From positions 41,456-64,934 of the forward strand of contig PS015241.1 of the NCBI GenBank assembly GCA_048213135.1: 23,479 bases of DNA, written 5' to 3'. The number at the start of each line of letters is the position of its first letter. Position 1 is the stretch's first letter. Origin of the DNA: Reclinomonas americana ATCC 50394. Taxonomy: Eukaryota; Jakobida; Jakobea; Jakobida. Of the stretch, positions 9,465-18,238 are shown piece after piece. The notes under the pieces were generated by a model, which made no database searches, was not told the DNA's origin, and saw only the letters and a list, made by a program, of their open reading frames with translations. The translations under genes and the position numbers were made by a program.

Positions 9465-12400
9465 TTAGAATTCGGCCAGAGATGCGTAGCCACCAACCGG
9501 CGGCACAAACGGTTCCATGCCCTCCAGGGCGCTCATGACTTCGCCCATGCTGTGTATATAGACAAGCAGGTGAAACGCGGGACACACATGCTCTTTATCC
9601 TTTTCTCCCTCCCACTGTCTTTCACACCCACTCTCTCCCTCACTCTCCATCCTATATCTTCCTCGCCCTCTCTATCTGTTGTTTTTTCCCCTCACTCATG
9701 GTTCTTCTCGCCCCCTGAATCACTCACGTTGGTCTCAGTTCGGCGTCGTATTGCAAGCAGCGCGCCATGAGCTTTGCGTATTCCTCCGGGAGCACGCTAC
9801 CGTCGCGCTCGTCTGCCAGTTCACCGAGGCGCTCGTGCGAGACGGACAGCGAGAGACGGCCTGCGTCGCAAGAGGAAGGAAGTGAGACAACGAGGCACAA
9901 GGGCAACTCCACAAACAATAGCTGCGTGCACGAACCCACGGCCAACTGGTGCAGCACCGACATGGCGTTGAGGTCCTCGAAGGGTCGCCGCTGATGCGCC
10001 AGCTCCCACATCACAACGCCAAAGCTCCACACGTCCACCTTGACCGAGTACCGATCGCCGCGAGCCAACTCGGGCGACATGTACGAGATGGTGCCGACGC
10101 GTGTCATGGTCGTGTTGTTCTCCGCCAGTCGCGCCAGTCCGTAGTCGCCGACTTTTGGCAGCCACGATGCCGTGATGAAAATGTTGTCGCTCTTCACATC
10201 GCGATGGACACTGCATGGGGGAAGATCATCAGCAAGGACAAGAGGGCAAAGCGAGAACGAGAGAGGGAGAAGGTGATGCGCAACATGGCGGGCTGCAGCG
10301 AGTGCAAGAAGTGCAGTCCACGAGCCACGCCGAGTGCAATCGACAAGATGAGTCGCGGTGGGACGGGATCCGTGCGCAAGCGCTGCGGCTGCAAGCAGTC
10401 GGCCAGACTGCCACGCTCGGCGTACTCGGTAATCAGTGCGTTCTGCGCGGTGCATGTGTGAGAGAGGTGAAGAAAGGAAAATCCTGCGCCCTCCCTGTAT
10501 CTTTCCCTCCACTTCCCGCGTCCTTTTTTTCTTGCTCCTATTACTGCATCGCCTTCCCCTCCTTTCCTTCTTGTTCTTCTCATTCTTCTTCTTCTTCTTC
10601 TACTTTCTTCCTCCTTCTCTTCTTCTTCTTCTTCTTCTTCTTCTTCTTCTTCTTCTTCTTCGTTGTGGGGGATGACACACAGACCTGCCTCTCGCCGGCA
10701 ATAACACCCCAGCACATGAGCAGATTCGGGTGGCGCAGCGAGGCCATGAGGCGCACTTCGCCGGCGAAGGAGCGAATGGCGCCGTCGTCCTCATGAGAGT
10801 CGGCGAGAGTGTCGAAAGACCTGTCAACGATGACACACCAGAATGGGCTCTCTGATGCTTGGAAAGCACACTTCGAGCAAACACGCACCACGGCGCGCGG
10901 AAACTCTTGATGGCCACCTGCATGCCGCGCCACGTCCCCAGGTACACCTCACCGAACGAACCAGCACCCACACGGCGTGTGAAGGAGATTTCGTCGGGGC
11001 GCACAATCTGGATGCGCGCGTCACCGGGCCCGAAGCGCGCGTCCAAGTCGGGATCAGGCGCGGTAATGTACTGTGGCGGAGGGGCCCGTGAGACGTGCGC
11101 GCAAAGAGAGAATGCACACACACACACGCACACTCACCCGCACAAACAGCGACGGCCCCTCGAGCGGAATCGAGTCGGAGTTGGTGCTGCCAAAGAGGCG
11201 ACGCGGAGAGGTCAACAGCGGCGTGTTCTCGTTGGAGCTGGTGGGCGAACCGGAGCCGGAGCTGAGGAGCAGGAGGCGATCCTGGCTCTCCTCTACCATG
11301 AACATGAATGTGATGAAGAAACTGGACGGCGCGATCAGTGGCGAGAAGAGGGCGCGAAACGAGAGCGAGCCACGCACAATACGGAGACCATGTCGGCGGC
11401 CTGTGACAACGGGATACAGAAAAGTGTGAGTGCACCACCAATGCGAGTGAAAAGGCACGTAGCCCGACAGCTCACCATGTACACACAGTCGAGAGAGCCT
11501 TTCGACGAATCCTACCAACAAAAAAATTGCAATGTCAGAGAAAGAGCGTCGCCTCCGCACACAGGGTGCACAAGCTTACCGTGTTGCCAATGCCAAAGTC
11601 GCTCGAGAAGAACAGGGAGAATTTGACGAGCACCATCAGCGTGCACAGTTTCTCCCAGAAACCCGCGCGTGCCACAAACGAGTTGAGCATGGCGAGCAGG
11701 CTCAACACCACACCGGCGCCGTCGATCACCAGGAAAATGCGACGCATGTTGGTAAAATCGTCGTCACTCACCACCGTCTGCCGGCGAGCGGTGAGAAGCA
11801 GACGTAAAAAAGTAAAAAAACGCGTGTCTCCTCCTCGGCATGCATACCAGCGCGAGTGTGCCAATGAGCAGCAAGACGCCGCCGACGGTGGCGCTGAGGG
11901 CCCACGGATAACGCAAGTTGGTGAGGCGGCGGGGCACGATTTGGTAGCGCGCTGGTGGGTGGCGGATGCGCACAATCAGCGCGGTTACCACGAAGCCGTA
12001 GGTGAAGTACTGTGAGGGAGGGAGGAGGAGGAGGTGAGGAGAAGGGGGGGAAGGTGAAGGTGAANNNNNNNNNNNNNNNNNNNNNNNNNNNNNNGGGGAA
12101 GGGGAAGGGGAAGGGGAAGGGGAAGGGGAAGGGGAAGGGGAAGGGGAAGGGGAAGGGAAGGGGAAGGGGAAGGGAAGGAAAAGGGGAGAAGAGAGGAGAG
12201 AAGAGAGGAGAGAAGAGAGGAGAGAAGAGAGGAGAGAAGAGGGAACAAGCGAAGCGAGAGAGACATCAGAATGCGGGATACGAACGTCGGCGGCGTCGAG
12301 CGGGGTAAATGAGGGGTAGCTGTGGTCGCTGACGATTCTGCGAGTTGGGAGGCAGAGGGGTATTGTGAGATGATGGTAAGTGGGGGAAAGGGAGAAGGGG

Positions 12401-12872
12401 TAAAAGGGAGAAGGGGAAAGGGGGAAAGAAGAGAAGAGAAGATATGGGAGGAGAGGAGACGGTGAAGGAGAAGGGAAGGGAGAGGAGAGGGAGGAGAGGA
12501 GAAGGGAGGAGAGGGAGGAGAGGAGAGGAGAGGAGAGGAGAGGAGAAAGAGGCACGGCAAAGGAGAGGAGAGGAGAGGGAGAGAAAGAAGGGGCGGGGCA
12601 TGGAGAGGGGAGGTGAGTGGAGAAGAGAAAGAGGAATAGACGAGAAATGGAGAAAGGAAACGAGGAGAGGGGACAAATGGAGAGGAGAGGAGAGCGCGGG
12701 AAGCAGAGATGCAGAAACTAGAAGACAGGAGAGGAGAAGAAGAGACACGGGAGAGAGAAAGAGGCACGCGCATACACACGCAGAAAAGCAAGTGATCGCG
12801 GCGAACGCGGCTCAGAATATCGATCTGCAAGTCGCACATCTTTGCAACTCTCTCTCCCCCTTCCTCTCTCTC

Positions 12873-12917
<45 letters not shown>

Positions 12918-13491
12918 ACACTCTCCTTCTCGCACTCTTAGACAACAAATGCCAGCGGAACAACAACAATCACTCACAGAGAAACCCTCTCCCTCCCCGA
13001 GCAACATCAACTCACCGACTCAACGCCAACAACACCATAACCACCGAGGAAAGCGCGAGAAACGTCACATGCTCTGCAATGCACCGAGTCACAAATCCGA
13101 ACACGCCACGAAAATCACTCACACACACACAAACAGCAACACCTGTCTTGAGTGGTTTAACAAGACCACGCAACACGCGTCTCCGATGCGCAAGCACCTG
13201 TGGAAAGCAGCAGCTCTTGAGAAGGAGTTTTTCACACTGAGCGGACACGTTCTCGCGCTCTCTGTCTCTCTCTCTCTCACACACACCAGTGCGCCTGTGA
13301 CCACCACTTGCCCCAGTAGGCAGGAGCCAGACATGACGCCAGCAGTGGAGTGCGGGAATGGATGTGACTGAGTGTGTCAGTGAGTAAGAGTGAGGAAAGG
13401 CAGATACCGTGTTCGTGTGCGTGCGTGTGTGCGTGTCAACCTGACTGATGAGTGCATTGGTGCACCAGCCGCCGGCGTTGTCTGCCAGCAT
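9465..13491 (-). CDS. Seven-transmembrane receptor fused to a TKL-type protein kinase
   Basis: Sixteen exons, 5' to 3' on the minus strand: 13491-13441, 13367-13287, 13236-13143, 13073-13016, 12337-12286, 12009-11848, 11777-11580, 11511-11476, 11400-11378, 11321-11138, 11070-10889, 10820-10685, 10442-10285, 10210-9936, 9860-9728 and 9549-9465. All phases agree; total 1908 nt, 635 aa. Hydrophobic segments lie near residues 27-45, 77-94, 113-127, 148-166, 180-201, 210-223 and 244-261. Basic loops (46-75, 128-146) alternate with acidic ones (95-112, 167-176), which puts the kinase in the cytoplasm. A Ser-rich linker follows (about 262-312). The kinase has glycine loop GAGSFG (348-353), Lys368 in VAIK, Glu395, catalytic loop HRDVKSDN (474-481), DYG (494-496) in place of DFG, SPE (517-519) in place of APE, and Asp531. 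The catalytic residues are present, so it is probably active. The first exon, the donor of the fifth exon (12286, or alternatively 12265) and the 23-nt exon are the least certain parts. Confidence 0.75.
10443..10684 (-). repeat. (CTT)n microsatellite in a kinase-gene intron
   Basis: This 242-bp intron of the 7TM-kinase gene holds a (TTC/CTT)n array at about 10573-10660 on the + strand (GAA on the transcribed sense strand). It lies between the exon ending GER(Q) and the exon starting NALITEY. The Lys/Glu frame across it is an artefact. Confidence 0.8.
12010..12285 (-). repeat. (GGGGAA)n and GAGAGGAGAA repeats in a kinase-gene intron
   Basis: The + strand shows a hexamer array GGGGAA from 12095 to about 12180, followed by GAGAGGAGAA repeats to about 12240, with 30 N at 12065-12094. 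On the sense (minus) strand this is a CCCCTT/CTCTCC pyrimidine tract before the CTCACAG acceptor at 12010. Confidence 0.75.
12338..13015 (-). repeat. Long purine/pyrimidine intron of the kinase gene
   Basis: This 678-bp intron has donor GTGAGTTG at 13015 and acceptor AACTCGCAG at 12338, and joins phase 2 to phase 2. It contains a GGAGA-rich tract (12400-12720) and a (CT)n array at 12854-12912. A short non-repetitive island at about 12780-12840 reads IDILSRVRRDHLLFC in one frame, but no splice phase fits it, so I treat it as intronic. Confidence 0.6.
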
Positions 13492-13877
13492 CCCTTTCGC
13501 TTTCGACGTTGTCTGTCTCTTGTCAATGCATGCATGCGACGTCGACGTTCGACGCTGTTTTTCGCCTTGTTTTTGTGAGCGCATGTCGTGCTGTGGTGCG
13601 TTGCATGGCCGGTATGTGGAACGTGTGCTTTTCTTGGTCGCCAAAGTTGTTGGCCTTGGTTTATCGAAATCAAGACAACTGCTGAAGTTTTGGATATCGA
13701 TAAAATTGGCGACAGTGTACACTCAAGCAGACAACGGAAAGCCGCACCTGTAAGAGGCAGAGCTCAGAGAAAAACACGAATCATTCCAGGGGCAACAGAC
13801 GGCACCGTGGAACCACAAGAGAGGGAGAGAGAAAGAGACACGCACAAATCTCCTTCCGCCCTTCGCCACTCAGCGAA
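13492..13877. other. Intergenic region between kinase gene and WD40 array
   Basis: This holds the probable 5' flank of the kinase gene (minus strand) and the 3' flank of WD40 copy 1. The minus frame stays open upstream of the chosen kinase ATG to 13722, so an earlier start is possible, but that sequence is Lys/Thr/Ser-rich with no signal peptide. A motif GGTTTATCGAAA (13659-13670) also occurs upstream of WD40 copy 3. Confidence 0.5.
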
Positions 13878-14969
13878 TCACAGTCGGAGACTCTCATCGG
13901 CGAAACAACGATGGAGAATCACCTCGGCCTCCTCCACAATGAAGCACCGCAGCACGATCTCTGGCAGACAACGTGGATCATCTCCTTCCTCCTCCGTGCC
14001 CTCTTGCATCTCCTGCACGACGCACATGGCTTGTCGAGCGCAGTCCAGCTCCTTCCGAGCGAGGCCACATGGCGTCGACCACACCCTCACCGTTCTGTCT
14101 TCACCCCCGCTTACAATGTGCTGGCCATCTTGAGCAATGGCAACAGACAGCACATCTCCAGTATGCCCTTCCAACTGCCGCACCTCCTCCCCAGTCGCCA
14201 AGGACCACACTCGCAACTTCCCATCTTCGCCGCCACTCACAACTTTCTGACTGTCAAGAGTGACGGCGACACACGAGACCCATCCACTGTGACCCTCGAA
14301 TCGTCGCACCTCGTCTCCACTCTCCAGCGACCACACTCGCACAGTCGTGTCCCAGCTGCCGCTCACAACGTGGCGACCGTCTGGAGTGACGGCGACAGAC
14401 GTCACCGTATTGGCGTGTCCCTCCAACCGTCGCACTTCCTCCCCAGTCGTCAGTGACCACACGCGCACTGTCCGGTCGGCACTCCCAATCACTACATGCT
14501 GGCCGTCGGGAGTGACGGCAACAGTCCGCACCCGATTCATGTGCCCTTCGAATCGGCGCACTTCCTCGCCACTCTCGAGTGACCACGCACGCACGTTTTT
14601 ATCCACACTTCCACTAATGACGTGCTGACCATCAGGAGTGACGGCGACAGAGCGCACCATGCGAGAGTGCTGTTCAAATTGTTGCACTTGTTCTCCACTC
14701 GCCAACGACCACACGCGAATCGTGCTGTCGATGCTCCCGCTGACCACGCGTTGACCATCGGGAGTGACAGCAACTGACTTGACCCAATGAGTGTGTCCCT
14801 CGAATCGCGCCACCTCTTCTCCAGACACGAGTGACCACACTCGCACACTCTTGTCGTAGCTCCCACTCACAGCGAGCTGACCGTCGGGAAAGATGGCGAC
14901 AGAGGTCACCGCGGAGGTGTGTCCACGCAAGCACTTGCAGGGGAGAGAGGGAGGAGGAGCGGAGGACAT
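13878..14969 (-). CDS. Tandem WD40 beta-propeller protein, copy 1
   Basis: Single-exon gene, 363 aa. Residues 1-11 (MSSAPPPSLPC) are shared by every copy and set the start, although the frame is open further upstream. Seven WD40 repeats of about 42 residues follow, each with GH, SVAVTPDGQ, a D in SGSxDxT and a RVWSL end. The usual WD dipeptide is WS throughout. Seven blades should close into one propeller, a protein- or peptide-binding scaffold. The C-terminal tail of about 57 residues starts TPCGLARKELDCARQAM and ends CFADESLRL; it is probably helical and I recognise no domain in it. Blade 6 (SGWVSCVAVTLDSQKVVSG) is almost identical at DNA level to blade 6 of copy 3. No signal peptide or membrane segment is seen, so the protein is probably cytosolic or nuclear. 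Confidence 0.88.
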   Translation of the reverse strand: MSSAPPPSLPCKCLRGHTSAVTSVAIFPDGQLAVSGSYDKSVRVWSLVSGEEVARFEGHTHWVKSVAVTPDGQRVVSGSIDSTIRVWSLASGEQVQQFEQHSRMVRSVAVTPDGQHVISGSVDKNVRAWSLESGEEVRRFEGHMNRVRTVAVTPDGQHVVIGSADRTVRVWSLTTGEEVRRLEGHANTVTSVAVTPDGRHVVSGSWDTTVRVWSLESGDEVRRFEGHSGWVSCVAVTLDSQKVVSGGEDGKLRVWSLATGEEVRQLEGHTGDVLSVAIAQDGQHIVSGGEDRTVRVWSTPCGLARKELDCARQAMCVVQEMQEGTEEEGDDPRCLPEIVLRCFIVEEAEVILHRCFADESLRL

Positions 14970-15202
14970 GGTGCGGGCGTGGGGGGAGAAGAGCGAGAGT
15001 GTGTGCGAGTTGTCCTTTGATGAGGGGACATGCAAAGGTTTGGGACATGCCGATGACTTCGGCGCTGACACAGATTGTAGGCGACGAACTGAACGCGTGG
15101 GTGCTCCACTCGGAAGGTACATTCTCAGAGACAGAAAATAGGAGAAACTCATGGGCCACTGTCTGCTCCGACAAAGCATGGAGGGTAGTTGGCAAGGGAC
15201 GA

Positions 15203-15255
<53 letters not shown>

Positions 15256-15309
15256 TGGGAGGTGGGAGAGCGAAGGCGGATCTCCTTTCACTCTTCATCC
15301 CACAGTAAG
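14970..15309. promoter_or_regulatory. 5' flank of WD40 copy 1 with (GA)n array
   Basis: Contains a conserved upstream block at about 15112-15180 (GGTACATTCTCAGAGACAG … AAACTCATGGGC), about 143 bp before the ATG and present before copies 1-5, followed by (GA)n at 15210-15255 and the 3' flank of copy 2. The block is probably a promoter or transcript leader; this is inferred from conservation alone. Confidence 0.5.
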
Positions 15310-16401
15310 TCAACCTCGAAAACGATCCTTCGTCGAGAACCGATGGAGAATCACCCCGGCCTCCTCCACCAAGAAGCACCGCAGTGCGATCTCCACCAAG
15401 CAGCGCGGATCGTCTTCATCCTCCGGATCCACATCCTCTTGCATCTCCTGCACGGCGCGCATGGCCGAGCACGCCAAGTCCAGCTCCTGCCGAGCGAGGC
15501 CACACGGGGTGGTCCACAGTCGCATAGTTTTGTCGCCACTGGCACTGACAATATGCTGGCCACCGGGGGCAACGGCAACGCAATACACCGCCTGGGCGTG
15601 TCCCTCCAGACGCCACACCTCCTCGCCACTCGCCAGCGACCACACTCGAACGACCTTGTCCACACCTCCGCTGACAATGTGCACATTATCGGGAACGACG
15701 GCGATCGAGAGGACTGCGGCAGGGTGTTCAAGCCGTCGCACCTCTTGGCCACTCACCATCAACCACACGCGCACTGTCTTGTCCAGACTACCGCTCACGA
15801 CATGCTGTGCATCTTGAGTGACTGCGACGCATGACACCGCCGCAGTGTGCCCCTCCAGTCGCTGCATCGCCTTACCACTCGCCAGCGACCACACTTGCAC
15901 TGTGCAGTCGTGACTGCCGCTCACAACACGTTGACCATCGGCAGTGATGGCGACTGATCGCACCTGATCCGCGTGACCCTCAAACTTCAACACTTCCACG
16001 CCACTCGCCATTGACCACACGCGCACGATGCTGTCCTCACCGCTGCTCACAACGAGAGCACTGTCGGCTGTGATGGCGAGAGACTGCACGGCTACACACT
16101 TTCCCTCCCACTGTCGCACTTGTGCTCCATTCTCCAGCGACCACACACGCATCGTGTTATCATAGCTCCCGCTCACAACCAGCTGTCCACTGGGAGAGAC
16201 AGCGACGCAATACACGCTTCCAGTGTGACCCACGAACCGCCTCACTTCCTCGCCAGTCGCCAGCGACCACACGCGCACTGTTCGGTCGTTGCTCCCGCTC
16301 ACAATGAAGTCGCCGTCGGGAGAGAAGGTGACAGAGAGCACACCAAGAGTGTGCCCGTGCAAGCACTTGCATGGGAGTGAAGGAGGAGGAGCGGAGGACA
16401 T
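15310..16401 (-). CDS. Tandem WD40 beta-propeller protein, copy 2 (most diverged)
   Basis: Single exon, 363 aa, from the shared MSSAPPPSLPCKC start. It has seven blades, but the sequence is the least similar of the array: VTFSPDGDFIVSG in blade 1, blade 3 has EGKCVAV where the others have the GH pair, and blade 6 reads EHPAAV, one residue short and without the usual GH. Loss of the structural His in two blades suggests relaxed geometry or changed binding. The tail keeps the family layout (ELDLACSAM … EIALRCFLVEEA) but is more acidic (DVDPEDEDD) and ends FSTKDRFRG. It has the same length as copies 1, 3 and 5 because the longer acidic stretch offsets the shorter blade. Probably the oldest or least converted member. 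Confidence 0.86.
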   Translation of the reverse strand: MSSAPPPSLPCKCLHGHTLGVLSVTFSPDGDFIVSGSNDRTVRVWSLATGEEVRRFVGHTGSVYCVAVSPSGQLVVSGSYDNTMRVWSLENGAQVRQWEGKCVAVQSLAITADSALVVSSGEDSIVRVWSMASGVEVLKFEGHADQVRSVAITADGQRVVSGSHDCTVQVWSLASGKAMQRLEGHTAAVSCVAVTQDAQHVVSGSLDKTVRVWLMVSGQEVRRLEHPAAVLSIAVVPDNVHIVSGGVDKVVRVWSLASGEEVWRLEGHAQAVYCVAVAPGGQHIVSASGDKTMRLWTTPCGLARQELDLACSAMRAVQEMQEDVDPEDEDDPRCLVEIALRCFLVEEAGVILHRFSTKDRFRG

Positions 16402-16893
16402 GGTGCGGGCGTGGAGAGACAATGTGCAAGAGTGTGCGACAGGATTTATTGAGGGGACATGCTGGTGACTTCGGTGCTGATAGAGGTCGCTGGTGACACC
16501 CTGCTTGGCGAAACAAGCCTGCTGTATTAGGACGGGTACACTCTCAGAGATAGAATATTAAAGAACTCATGCGCTGCTGTCTGCTGCGACAAAGCACGGA
16601 ATTAATGGCAAGGGAAGAGGGAGAGAGAGAGAGNNNNNNNNNNNNNNNNNNNNNNNNNNNNNNNNNNNNNNNNNNNNNNNNNNNNNNNNNNNNNNNNNNN
16701 NNNNNNNNNNNNNNNNNNNNNNNNNNNNNNNNNNNNNNNNNNNNNNNNNNNNNNNNNNNNNNNNNNNNNNNNNNNNNNNNNNNNNNNNNNNNNNNNNNNN
16801 NNNNNNNNNNNNNNNNNNNNNNNNNNNNNNNNNNNNNNGAGAGAGAGAGAGAGAGCAAGCCAGGTCTCCTTCCATTCTTCACCCAGCAGCGAG
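16402..16893. promoter_or_regulatory. 5' flank of WD40 copy 2 with (GA)n array and gap
   Basis: Conserved upstream block at about 16533-16600 (GGTACACTCTCAGAGATAG … AACTCATGCGCTGCTG). A (GA)n array then runs into 205 N at 16634-16838 and resumes as GA on the far side, so the gap is very likely just microsatellite. No gene is seen. Confidence 0.5.
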
Positions 16894-17985
16894 TCACAGC
16901 CGGAGACTTTCATCGGTGAAACAGCGATGGAGAATCACCTCGGCCTCTTCCACAGTGAAGCAACGCAGCACCAACTCTGGCAGACAACGTGGATCCTCTT
17001 CTCTCTCTTCCATGCCCCCTTGCATCTCCTGCACGACGCGCATGGCTTGTCGAGCGCAGTCCAGCTCCTGCCGAGCGAGGCCACACGGGGTGGACCACAC
17101 CCTCACCGTTCCATCTTCACCCCCGCTAACGACATGCAAGCCATCTCGAGCAATGACAACGGACAACACGCCTCTCGTATGCCCTTCCAACTGCCACACC
17201 TGCTCCCCAGTCGCCAGCGACCACACTCGCAACTTCCCATCTTCGCCTCCACTCACAACCTTCTGACTGTCAAGAGTGACGGCGACACACGAGACCCATC
17301 CACTGTGACCCTCGAATCGTCGAACTTCTTCTCCACTCGCCAGTGACCACACTCGTACTGTGCTGTCGTCACTTCCACTCACAACATGCAGCCCGTCGGG
17401 AGTAACGGTGACAGATGGCACCCACTCCGCATGCCCCAGCAATCGTCGCACCTCCTCCCCAGTTGCCAGTGACCACACACGAACTGTATTGTCGGCACTC
17501 CCACTCACAACATGCAGGCCATCGGGAGTGACGGCAACAGACAACACCCAGTTCGTGTGCCCCTCGAATCGGCGCACTTCCTCGCCACTCTCGAGTGACC
17601 ACACGCGCACTGTCTTATCACAACTCCCACTCACTACATGCAGGCTGTCGGGAGTGACAGCGACCGAACGCACCATGTTCAAGTGCCCTTCAAGCCGTCG
17701 CACTTCATCTCCACTTGCCAGCGACCACACGCGAATTGTGCTGTCGTTGCTCCCGCTGACCACGTGTAGGCCATCATGAGAGACGGCGACCTCCATCACC
17801 CACTCAGTGTGTCCCTCGAACCGCGCCACCTCTTCTCCAGTCACGAGCGACCACACTCGCACGGTCTTGTCACCGCTCCCACTCACGATGAACTGACCAT
17901 CGGGAAAGATGGCGACAGAGGTCACCGCGGAGGCGTGTCCAAGCAAGCACTTGCAGGGGAGAGAGGGAGGAGGAGCGGAGGACAT
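16894..17985 (-). CDS. Tandem WD40 beta-propeller protein, copy 3
   Basis: Single exon, 363 aa, with the shared MSSAPPP start and CFTDESLRL end. Its seven blades are mosaic. Blade 1 (ASAVTSVAIFPDGQ) and blade 6 (SGWVSCVAVTLDSQ) match copy 1, while blade 5 (AEWVPSVTVTPDGLHVVSG) matches copy 5. The tail contains MQGGMEEREEDPRCLPE, shared with copy 4. Differences between blades concentrate in the few residues after GH and around the SGSxDxT turn, while the beta-strand core is nearly invariant. An ATG 24 codons upstream is in frame, but that sequence is not conserved in the other copies. Probably a soluble binding scaffold; partners unknown. Confidence 0.88.
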   Translation of the reverse strand: MSSAPPPSLPCKCLLGHASAVTSVAIFPDGQFIVSGSGDKTVRVWSLVTGEEVARFEGHTEWVMEVAVSHDGLHVVSGSNDSTIRVWSLASGDEVRRLEGHLNMVRSVAVTPDSLHVVSGSCDKTVRVWSLESGEEVRRFEGHTNWVLSVAVTPDGLHVVSGSADNTVRVWSLATGEEVRRLLGHAEWVPSVTVTPDGLHVVSGSDDSTVRVWSLASGEEVRRFEGHSGWVSCVAVTLDSQKVVSGGEDGKLRVWSLATGEQVWQLEGHTRGVLSVVIARDGLHVVSGGEDGTVRVWSTPCGLARQELDCARQAMRVVQEMQGGMEEREEDPRCLPELVLRCFTVEEAEVILHRCFTDESLRL

Positions 17986-18238
17986 GGTGCGGGCGTGGGG
18001 AGAGAAGACGGAGCGAGCTCGTGAGTGAGATTGAGTTGTCCTTTGTTGAAGGGACATGCCAGTGACGTCGGCACACTGGTTTATCGAAACAAGGGTGCTT
18101 CACTTGGGAGGTACACTCTCAGAGACAGAATATTAAAGAAACTCATGGGCTGCTGTCTGTTGCGTAAAAACACGCAGTAGAGAGAGAGAGATCACAAAAC
18201 AGCTCTCCTTCCGCCCTTTGCCACACAGCGAATCGCAT
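17986..18238. promoter_or_regulatory. 5' flank of WD40 copy 3
   Basis: Contains CTGGTTTATCGAAACAAGG (18076-18094), the conserved block at about 18108-18177 (TATTAAAGAAACTCATGGGC), and a very short GA run at 18178-18193. On the coding strand the block includes TTTAATATTC, a possible TATA-like element. Confidence 0.45.

Noticed and set aside
11764-12839. Long Ser/Pro/Leu-rich minus-strand frames of 263 and 284 residues
   Set aside because: They read through the GGGGAA and GGAGA repeat introns; only the short segments 12286-12337 and 11848-12009 within them are exons.
12780-12840. Possible extra kinase-gene exon (IDILSRVRRDHLLFC)
   Set aside because: No combination of nearby donors and acceptors keeps the phase with the exon at 13016-13073; direct joining to 12337 does.
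14970-15179. Earlier in-frame ATG of WD40 copy 1
   Set aside because: The upstream extension is not conserved in the other copies, while MSSAPPPSLP is shared by all five visible starts.
14831-15817. Plus-strand frames opposite the WD40 genes (also at 20958-21869 and others)
   Set aside because: Mirror frames of the repeated WD40 codons; they recur in every copy and contain no independent signal.
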